This document shows positions 25,242 to 31,516 of a stretch of DNA of 64,000 nt, in pieces. The translations under genes and the position numbers were made by a program. Under the pieces are notes generated by a model. The model had not been told where the DNA came from. It ran no database searches and worked only from the letters and a program-made list of their open reading frames with translations. Position 1 is the stretch's first letter, and each line of letters opens with the position of its first letter. The DNA is from SIBU01 sp964430335 (GTDB lineage Bacteria > Patescibacteriota > Minisyncoccia > Phycocordibacterales > SIBU01), in contig CAYSEN010000003.1 of NCBI GenBank assembly GCA_964430335.1, positions 10,052-74,051 of the forward strand. Reading direction: 5' to 3'.

Positions 25242-25322
25242 ATGTCGCAGAGACAAAACATTCTAGTCGTCATTAAGAAGACCTCCGATCTAAAAATTCG
25301 AGGGTTCATTTTTGCGATTTAG
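25242..25322 (+). CDS. Putative 26-aa leaderless micropeptide
   Basis: The frame encodes MSQRQNILVVIKK followed by TSDLKIRGFIFAI. The promoter is TTGACG at 25208, a 16-nt spacer and TATTAT at 25230, six bases before the ATG. This is the same geometry as the micropeptide unit at 3297. A perfect terminator (25352-25379) follows 29 nt after the stop. Both peptides start MS, contain KKT and end near RG-x-x-FAI. It is small enough that translation is only inferred. Confidence 0.45.
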   Translation: MSQRQNILVVIKKTSDLKIRGFIFAI

Positions 25323-25351
25323 AAAACGTCTCAACTCAAACTAAATTTCAA

Positions 25352-25385
25352 AAACGAGTCCTCGAAAGAGGACTCGTTTCGTTTT
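25352..25385 (+). terminator. Terminator of the 26-aa unit
   Basis: AAACGAGTCCTC and GAGGACTCGTTT form a 12-bp stem with a GAAA tetraloop, followed by CGTTTT. Confidence 0.9.
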
Positions 25386-25422
25386 ACCTAAGTCGGAAGA
25401 TAAGGGAGGAAGGCGAAGTTTG

Positions 25423-25522
25423 NNNNNNNNNNNNNNNNNNNNNNNNNNNNNNNNNNNNNNNNNNNNNNNNNNNNNNNNNNNNNNNNNNNNNNNNNNNNNN
25501 NNNNNNNNNNNNNNNNNNNNNN
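25423..25522. other. Assembly gap (100 N)
   Basis: Exactly 100 N interrupt an accessory gene whose 3' part is readable at 25523-25693. Confidence 0.99.
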
Positions 25523-25693
25523 CACGGACAGCACGGATGGCAGAGGTTCACGGTTAATCACCGTCGCTATCGAGTGATCTACCATTTTCACTATGGCTGG
25601 ATGAAGGAAGACAGGTTTGAGGAGGTAACATCCACTCCGCCTGACTTCGCCGACCTTATGGTCCACGGCACTCCGGAATTGTCGCCGGATTGA
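25523..25693 (+). CDS. C-terminal part of an unrecognised protein (5' end in gap)
   Basis: About 56 residues are readable on the plus strand, including WQRFTVNHRRYRVIYHFHYG and ending HGTPELSPD. The opposite strand is also open, but the plus strand is preferred because a perfect terminator (GCCGCCGAAAC/GTTTCGGCGGC plus TTTTT, 25708-25738) lies just downstream in that direction. The segment is GC-rich. The family is unknown. Confidence 0.5.
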   Translation, partial: HGQHGWQRFTVNHRRYRVIYHFHYGWMKEDRFEEVTSTPPDFADLMVHGTPELSPD

Positions 25694-25707
25694 TGATGGA
25701 ATTGGTT

Positions 25708-25738
25708 GCCGCCGAAACGAAGTTTCGGCGGCTTTTTC
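25708..25738 (+). terminator. Terminator upstream of uvrB
   Basis: An 11-bp stem with a GAA loop is followed by TTTTT. Confidence 0.9.
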
Positions 25739-25776
25739 TTGTCCAATTTCACTAGTCACGATATAGTGATTCAATC

Positions 25777-27870
25777 ATGGAAGGAAAATTCAAATTACAG
25801 TCCAAATTTTCCCCAGCAGGAGACCAGCCGAAAGCAATTGAGGCGCTTGTTAATGGTGTAAAAAAAGGGATGAGACATCAGACCTTGCTTGGCGTGACCG
25901 GATCAGGAAAAACTTTCACAGCGGCGAACGTCATTAACGCAATTCAAAAGCCAACTCTTGTGATTGCTCACAACAAAACTCTCGCAGCCCAACTCGCACA
26001 GGAATACCGTGAATTTTTTCCAGACAACGCTGTACATTATTTTGTGTCTTACTACGACTACTACCAGCCTGAGGCGTACATGCCTGTGACTGACACCTAC
26101 ATTGAGAAGGAAGCGGTTATCAACGAAGAAATCGATCGACTACGTCACGCCTCGACTCAAGCACTTTTGACTAGACGTGATGTCATCATTGTGGCTTCAG
26201 TCTCTTGCATTTACGGTTTGGGTTCACCTGAGGAATACAAAAAAGTAAATATCAAGATTGATGTTGGACAGGTGATCAATCGCGGAGACTTAATGCGTGC
26301 ACTTATCCGAGTACATTACGAAAGAACAACTGTCGACCTTACTCCCGGACAATTTAGAGCTGTTGGTGACATGGTGGAAGTCATGCCTGTGAGTGAGCGA
26401 TTTATTTACAGAATTGAATTCGAAAATGGAATCATTTCTCACATCTCAACAATCGACGCTGTTACGCGAACAATTTTGGAAAATCCAAAATCAGTTTTTG
26501 TTTTCCCAGCCAAGCACTTCATTACGCCTGAAGAAGATCGTGCTAAAGCTATCGCCACAATCAAGAGCGAATTGGCAGATCAGCTAAAAGTTTTCGAAAA
26601 GGAGAAGAAACTTCTTGAGGCAGAAAGAATTAAGCGAAGGACAAAATATGATTTGGCGATGATAAAGGAAGTAGGTTATTGCAACGGAATCGAAAATTAC
26701 TCTCGACACTTTTCAGGTAAAATGCCCGGCGAAGCGCCTGATACCTTGCTTTCATATTTTCCTCACAATGCTGATGGCTCGCCAGATTTTTTGACCATAA
26801 TAGATGAATCACACGTTTCCGTTTCTCAGATCGGAGGAATGTACGCGGGAGACAAATCTAGAAAAGATACTTTGGTTGAACACGGTTTTAGATTGCCATC
26901 AGCTCGTGACAATCGACCGCTTAAGTTTGCGGAATTTGAAGAAAGAGTTGGGCAAACAATCTACACCTCAGCCACACCGGGCAAATATGAAAACGAAAAA
27001 AGCGAACAGGTGGTAGAGCAGGTGGTCAGACCAACAGGACTTATTGACCCGGAAGTTATCATTCGACCGATAGTTGAAAAAGGAAATTACAAAGGTCAAA
27101 TTTTTGATTTTATTTCTGAGGCGGAAAAAGTAATCAAAAGCGGTGACAGAGTGATCGCCACAACTCTCACCAAAAAAATGGCTGAGGATTTGAGTGTGTT
27201 TCTCAAGGAAAAGGGAATTAAGTCAGAGTATTTGCATAGCGACATTAAGACAATCGAGCGAATTGAAATTTTGACTCGTTTCAGAAAAGGGGAATTTGAC
27301 TGCTTGGTGGGAATCAACCTTCTTCGAGAAGGTTTGGATTTGCCAGAGCTCGCCTTTATCGGAATTCTTGATGCGGACAAAGAAGGTTTTCTACGCTCAG
27401 AAACTTCACTGATTCAAACGATCGGTCGTGCCGCGAGAAACGTAAATGGTCGTGTTATTTTGTACGCAGACTCTGTCACTGGCTCAATGGAAAGAGCTAT
27501 CGGCGAAACAAACAGAAGACGAGCACTTCAGATTGCCTACAACAAAAAACACAACATCACACCAAAAACAATTATCAAGAAAATTCAGGATATTACTGAA
27601 CAACTAGATCTGCACAAGAAGACGGTCCGCACTTTGGTTGCAATGGATATGGCCGTCGCGCCAAAAAATCGCGCCAAACTAATCAAAGAAAAAGAAAGAC
27701 AAATGAACTCGGCTGTAAAGGTATTGGATTTCGAAACCGCCGCACTTTTGCGTGATGAAATTGCTGAGCTACAACGATTGATTTCGCTTGAGCCAGCACC
27801 TGAGCCAGAATTTAAAAAAGAATTTCCTAAGGGGGGAATTATAAAAGGAAGAAAAAATACAAAAAAATAA
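25777..27870 (+). CDS. uvrB: Excinuclease ABC subunit B
   Basis: This 697-residue DNA-damage helicase works in nucleotide excision repair. It starts with the family segment FSPAGDQPKAIEALVNG. Walker A is LGVTGSGKTFTAANVI. The beta-hairpin region is YYDYYQPEAYMP. Walker B is TIIDESHVS, and the C-terminal UvrC-interacting UVR motif is ..LDFETAALLRDEIAELQRL. A TATAGT box lies nine bases before the ATG, so the message is probably leaderless or nearly so. uvrA follows 0.6 kb downstream and uvrC at 34.5 kb, so all three excision genes cluster. Confidence 0.97.
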   Translation: MEGKFKLQSKFSPAGDQPKAIEALVNGVKKGMRHQTLLGVTGSGKTFTAANVINAIQKPTLVIAHNKTLAAQLAQEYREFFPDNAVHYFVSYYDYYQPEAYMPVTDTYIEKEAVINEEIDRLRHASTQALLTRRDVIIVASVSCIYGLGSPEEYKKVNIKIDVGQVINRGDLMRALIRVHYERTTVDLTPGQFRAVGDMVEVMPVSERFIYRIEFENGIISHISTIDAVTRTILENPKSVFVFPAKHFITPEEDRAKAIATIKSELADQLKVFEKEKKLLEAERIKRRTKYDLAMIKEVGYCNGIENYSRHFSGKMPGEAPDTLLSYFPHNADGSPDFLTIIDESHVSVSQIGGMYAGDKSRKDTLVEHGFRLPSARDNRPLKFAEFEERVGQTIYTSATPGKYENEKSEQVVEQVVRPTGLIDPEVIIRPIVEKGNYKGQIFDFISEAEKVIKSGDRVIATTLTKKMAEDLSVFLKEKGIKSEYLHSDIKTIERIEILTRFRKGEFDCLVGINLLREGLDLPELAFIGILDADKEGFLRSETSLIQTIGRAARNVNGRVILYADSVTGSMERAIGETNRRRALQIAYNKKHNITPKTIIKKIQDITEQLDLHKKTVRTLVAMDMAVAPKNRAKLIKEKERQMNSAVKVLDFETAALLRDEIAELQRLISLEPAPEPEFKKEFPKGGIIKGRKNTKK

Positions 27871-27889
27871 CGGCAGACTTTTGCCGTTA
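27868..27889 (-). terminator. Terminator for the minus-strand micropeptide pair
   Basis: TAACGGCA/TGCCGTTA form a perfect 8-bp stem. On the minus strand it is followed by TTTTTTT. It overlaps the uvrB stop codon. Confidence 0.8.
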
Positions 27890-28012
27890 TCGAGTGATCC
27901 ACAACAGTAAGAGGGTTGTGGCTATAAGGAAACCGGCAATCTGTCTCCAACTTATGCCGGTTTGCTTCGTTGGAATGTTTTCAAGCTCGCCGGTCTTTTT
28001 TTGGTACCACAT
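27887..28012 (-). CDS. Small membrane protein, 41 aa
   Basis: The peptide begins MWYQKKTGELENIP and ends in one membrane helix (IAGFLIATTLLLLWITR). Its ATG follows the stop of the upstream 36-aa gene by only two bases, so the two are coupled. The stop codon lies at the foot of a terminator stem. The family is unknown. This and its partner form a GC-rich unit on the strand opposite to uvrB and uvrA. Confidence 0.5.
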   Translation of the reverse strand: MWYQKKTGELENIPTKQTGISWRQIAGFLIATTLLLLWITR

Positions 28013-28014
28013 CT

Positions 28015-28125
28015 TCAACATGATTTGAAGGTGAGCCCTAGTGCAAAGCAGAGCAGGATTGCCAAAAGGACGTATCTGAACTTCCTTGGTCTCTTTCGTC
28101 TTCTGCGTATCACGATCTTATCCAT
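28015..28125 (-). CDS. Small cationic membrane protein, 36 aa
   Basis: The peptide starts MDKIVIRRRRKRPRKF, a strongly basic N-terminus, and continues into a hydrophobic helix (YVLLAILLCFALGLTF) ending KSC. The positive-inside layout suggests an N-in membrane peptide. It is coupled to the 41-aa gene downstream. Small cationic membrane peptides in such pairs can be toxins or regulators of membrane complexes, but nothing in the sequence decides this. Confidence 0.5.
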   Translation of the reverse strand: MDKIVIRRRRKRPRKFRYVLLAILLCFALGLTFKSC

Positions 28126-28199
28126 TGGGAAACGTCTACTCCCGTAGGTGTTATCAGGGTGGCCGGATTTGACTCCCATATGTATTCTTTAGGCTGGCA

Positions 28200-28302
28200 A
28201 AATGCTCCCACCATTGCTGTAAAGTCACAAATTATATATACTGTCGAGTACTAACCCTAAGCGCACGGCTTGGGGCTTAAGTCTTGTTTAAAAAACCATT
28301 AA
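28200..28302 (+). promoter_or_regulatory. uvrA promoter and leader
   Basis: TTGCTG, a 17-nt spacer and TATACT (about 28216-28244) form a plausible promoter. The ~55-nt leader holds a hairpin CCCTAAGC/GCTTGGGG just before the first copy of the uvrA start. I saw no clear LexA-type SOS box. The rest of 28126-28200 holds nothing I could identify. Confidence 0.5.
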
Positions 28303-28339
28303 ATGAAAGAGGAAAACAACAAAATTATTGTAAAAGGTG
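28303..28339 (+). pseudogene. Duplicated 5' end of uvrA
   Basis: These 37 bases match the first 37 bases of uvrA (28446-28482) with a single mismatch. They include the ATG and twelve codons. The frame then stops two codons later (GAG AAG TGA). This copy sits at the end of the natural leader and promoter, so it was probably the original start region before the 106-bp element at 28340-28445 came in. Confidence 0.85.
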
Positions 28340-28445
28340 AGAAGTGAAAGTTTTCACTTCGCAAGGCCGGAGCGCGACGGCGCGAGGAGAGGTCTCGAGT
28401 TTTGTCACCAGACAAAAACTTGTGACCACAGCAACCACAAAATTT
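28340..28445. repeat. 106-bp palindromic element between two copies of the uvrA start
   Basis: The element contains GAAGTGAAA/TTTCACTTC, a GC-rich stretch (CCGGAGCGCGACGGCGCG), a CTCGAG centre and GTTTTGTC/GACAAAAAC, then ACTTGTGACCACA. Related hairpins and the ACTT-TGACCAC motif recur at 3.8 kb and 38.3 kb. It is flanked by the 37-bp direct repeat, so it looks like an insertion with a long target duplication. Confidence 0.75.
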
Positions 28446-31031
28446 ATGAAAGAGGAAAATAACAAAATTATTGTAAAAGGTGCCCGAACCCATAACCTTA
28501 AAAACGTTACGGTTGAGATGCCACGCAACAAAATGGTGGTTTTTACAGGTCTGTCTGGTTCTGGAAAATCATCACTTGCTTTCGATACCATCTTCGCCGA
28601 GGGTCAGAGAAGATATGTTGAATCTCTTTCTTCATACGCGAGACAATTTCTACATCAAATGCAAAAGCCAGATGTCGACGAGATTGTCGGTCTTTCTCCA
28701 GCGATTTCAATTGATCAGAAGTCGCGTTCCAACAACCCACGTTCAACAGTAGCTACTATCACAGAAATTTACGATTATTTGAGAATTCTGTATTCTCGAG
28801 TTGGTGTACCGCACTGTTTGATTTGTGATAGGCCAATTAAAAAACTTTCGCACGAGGAAATTATCGATACCGTTCTTGAGACCGTGGCGAAATTGGACAA
28901 GAAGGCTGCCGACAAGGAAGTCATGGGAGTGACCTACAACACTATGAAGCTCAGGATTTTTGCCCCTCTTGTTGTCGGCCGAAAAGGAGAGTACTACCAA
29001 CTACTTTATGACCTTTTAGGCAAAGGTTTTACACAAGTGCTTGTCGACGGAGAACTCAAGAAACTTCGTGAGCAAATAATTTTAAACAAAAACAAAAAAC
29101 ACGATATTGATGTTTTGGTTGACGAATTTTTCTTAACTGAGCTCGATGATAAGAAATCAGGCGCATCTGAAAGACTTAGCGAATCTGTCGAGCGAGCGCT
29201 CGCTGAATCAAAAGGTCTGCTAAAAATAAAAGTAGCGGATGAGGAGAAATTAATTTCTGCTAAATTCATGTGTCCTTACGATGGTTTTTCGTATCCAGAA
29301 ATCGAGCCAAGACTATTCTCATTTAACTCGCCATACGGAGCCTGTCCAGAATGTAACGGATTGGGTACAAGACATTTTTTTGGCGACGAAGTTTGTCCAA
29401 AATGTAATGGCGCAAGACTTCGTGAAGAAGCTCTTCATGTTATGTTCGGCGGTCACAATGGTCAGGGCGGATTAAATATTAAGGATTTAGTCGGACTTTC
29501 AATCAAGGATGCTCGAGAATTTTTCGAGAAATTGAAACTAACTGCTAAGGAAAGAGAAATCGCCAAGGTTGTTCTAAAAGAAATTGAATCGAGACTCGAC
29601 TTCATGATCAATGTCGGAATCGAGTACCTTTCACTTGATAGACGCGCTCACACACTTTCTGGTGGAGAGTCACAACGAATTCGACTAGCCTCACAGCTCG
29701 GGTCAGGACTTGTCGGTGCGCTTTACGTTTTGGATGAACCGACTATCGGACTGCACTCAAAAGATAACGACAGACTGATTAAAACTCTTTTGCACCTTCG
29801 AGATATTGGAAACACCATTATTGTTGTCGAACACGACGAAGAGACAATTCTTTCTTCGGATTACCTTATTGATATTGGTCCGGGTGCGGGAGTACATGGT
29901 GGGAAGGTGGTTGTGTCTGGTTATCTTGATGATTTGTTGAAAGCAAAAAAGAATGAGTCAAAATCATTAACTTTGGACTATTTGAGAGGTGATAAAAAAG
30001 TTGAGGTTCCAGAAAAAAGACGTGACAAGGATAAAGGCACTATCAAAATTAGAGGAGGAAAAGTCTTTAACATTGAGAATCTAAACGCCGATATTCCGCT
30101 CGGTAGGCTTGTGGCTGTGACAGGAGTTTCCGGTTCAGGAAAATCTTCATTCATGTACGAAGTTTTGTATAAAAATCTTCAAGCAAGACTTGAGAGGCGA
30201 TACAGAACTGCTGAAGTATTTAACTGTGCTTCAATCACTGGAACAGAATATTTATCTCGAACAGTTTTGATTGACCAAAGTCCGATAGGGCGAACTCCAA
30301 GATCAAATCCTGCTACTTACACCGGTGCCTTCACTTTCATTCGTGAACTTTTCGCAGAATCTCCAGAAGCAAAAGTACGCGGTTGGAAAGCCAATCGATT
30401 CTCGTTCAATGTGAAAGGTGGACGATGTGAGGCCTGTCAGGGAAACGGTGAGATCGCGGTTGAAATGCATTTCTTGCCGACGGTCTACGTTCCGTGCGAA
30501 GTCTGTGAAGGAAAGAGGTTCATGAAAGAAACTCTTGAAGTGACTTACAAAAAGAAAAATATTTATCAGGTGCTCAATATGACAATTGAGCAGTCTCTTA
30601 CTTTCTTCGAAGATATCCCAGCAATTTACGATCGGCTTAAAACATTAAATGATGTCGGCCTTGGCTATCTAGAGCTTGGACAATCTGCCACAACGCTTTC
30701 AGGAGGTGAAGCTCAGCGTGTAAAAATCGCTTCTGAACTTTACAGACAACATGTTGAGAAAACTATTTATCTTTTGGATGAGCCGACAGTAGGACTTCAC
30801 TATGAAGACGTGCGAAAGCTAATCGAAATTTTGCAAAAGTTGGTTGATCACGGAAATACTGTCATGGTCATTGAACACAATCTAGACATGATCAAATGTG
30901 CCGATTACATTTTGGATTTTGGTCCAACAGGAGGAGAGGGCGGAGGAAAACTAATTGCCAAAGGAACTCCAGAGGAAGTAGCGAGGGCTAAGGGATCATT
31001 TACCGGTGAGTATCTCAAAAAGCTAGTTTAA
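28446..31031 (+). CDS. uvrA: Excinuclease ABC subunit A
   Basis: This 861-residue damage-recognition ATPase is shorter than the ~940 residues of typical UvrA. It has two ABC-type halves. The first begins IIVKGARTHNLKNVTVEMPR with Walker A GLSGSGKSSLAFDTI and signature LSGGESQRIRLA. The second has GVSGSGKSSFMYEVL and LSGGEAQRVKIA. Zinc-binding CxxC pairs appear in CPECNGLG and CEACQGNGEI. The ATG at 28446 begins where the protein family begins; an in-frame extension reads through the palindromic element and was rejected. There is no ribosome site before this ATG. Confidence 0.96.
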   Translation: MKEENNKIIVKGARTHNLKNVTVEMPRNKMVVFTGLSGSGKSSLAFDTIFAEGQRRYVESLSSYARQFLHQMQKPDVDEIVGLSPAISIDQKSRSNNPRSTVATITEIYDYLRILYSRVGVPHCLICDRPIKKLSHEEIIDTVLETVAKLDKKAADKEVMGVTYNTMKLRIFAPLVVGRKGEYYQLLYDLLGKGFTQVLVDGELKKLREQIILNKNKKHDIDVLVDEFFLTELDDKKSGASERLSESVERALAESKGLLKIKVADEEKLISAKFMCPYDGFSYPEIEPRLFSFNSPYGACPECNGLGTRHFFGDEVCPKCNGARLREEALHVMFGGHNGQGGLNIKDLVGLSIKDAREFFEKLKLTAKEREIAKVVLKEIESRLDFMINVGIEYLSLDRRAHTLSGGESQRIRLASQLGSGLVGALYVLDEPTIGLHSKDNDRLIKTLLHLRDIGNTIIVVEHDEETILSSDYLIDIGPGAGVHGGKVVVSGYLDDLLKAKKNESKSLTLDYLRGDKKVEVPEKRRDKDKGTIKIRGGKVFNIENLNADIPLGRLVAVTGVSGSGKSSFMYEVLYKNLQARLERRYRTAEVFNCASITGTEYLSRTVLIDQSPIGRTPRSNPATYTGAFTFIRELFAESPEAKVRGWKANRFSFNVKGGRCEACQGNGEIAVEMHFLPTVYVPCEVCEGKRFMKETLEVTYKKKNIYQVLNMTIEQSLTFFEDIPAIYDRLKTLNDVGLGYLELGQSATTLSGGEAQRVKIASELYRQHVEKTIYLLDEPTVGLHYEDVRKLIEILQKLVDHGNTVMVIEHNLDMIKCADYILDFGPTGGEGGGKLIAKGTPEEVARAKGSFTGEYLKKLV

Positions 31032-31044
31032 TTTTATAATGTAA

Positions 31045-31071
31045 AAGACCGGCCTTTGGTAAGGTCGGTCT
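31045..31071. terminator. Bidirectional terminator after uvrA
   Basis: AGACCGGCC and GGTCGGTCT form a stem with an eight-base loop, with A/T runs outside. Confidence 0.8.
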
Positions 31072-31085
31072 GCGAAATTGATTTC

Positions 31086-31337
31086 CTAGGCCACAGCAGT
31101 CCTCTCAGAGATTGACTTTAGAGTCACAAACTCTCTTAGGAGACGGAACTCATTCAGCAACGCTCCGCTAAGAAGGGGTTCCCTAGGAAGTATGGTCTCG
31201 GGACCTAGATTGAGCATTGCCCTGATCGAGTGATCGATTGATCGAACCTTTCCCTCGTACCCGTACCAGCTGGTCACGAAGTGTGTCCGTTCTGTTTTCT
31301 CGATGAAATCGAGGACGTTACCGACTGAGATATTCAT
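31086..31337 (-). CDS. Hypothetical 83-aa protein (accessory unit)
   Basis: The protein begins MNISVGNVLDFIEKTERTH and is probably alpha/beta and soluble. I do not recognise it. A promoter reads on the minus strand (TTGACT, 17 nt, TAGTCT near 31370-31400) and a terminator lies beyond the stop. The ATG at 31337 was preferred to a GTG 18 bases upstream. It contains the 11-mer ATCGAGTGATC, shared with two other accessory units around uvrB. It sits alone between uvrA and the surface-protein gene. Confidence 0.55.
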   Translation of the reverse strand: MNISVGNVLDFIEKTERTHFVTSWYGYEGKVRSIDHSIRAMLNLGPETILPREPLLSGALLNEFRLLREFVTLKSISERTAVA

Positions 31338-31516
31338 AACCAAATAAGTTGCCACTGACTGCCAAATAGACTACCACATTCACTTACTGTAGTCAAAAGT
31401 TATAATCTGTTGTCTAATATGATTTCCTAGATCATATCCCCAAATTCTGGGCAATCTAAAAATGAAAATTCTGTTAAAATAATGTTGATTTCTTAGGTTA
31501 ATTACCTGAAACCAGC

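Noticed and set aside
25388..25774. Minus-strand reading frame spanning the second gap
   Set aside because: It depends on an arbitrary 100-N bridge. The terminator direction and a more protein-like product favour the plus strand for 25523-25693.
28200..28302. LexA/SOS box at uvrA or uvrB
   Set aside because: I looked for CTGT-N8-ACAG and GAAC-N4-GTTC type sites near both starts and found no convincing match.
28344..28445. N-terminal extension of UvrA
   Set aside because: The extension is the translation of the palindromic element. UvrA homology begins at the ATG at 28446, and the duplicated start confirms that this is the gene's own beginning.
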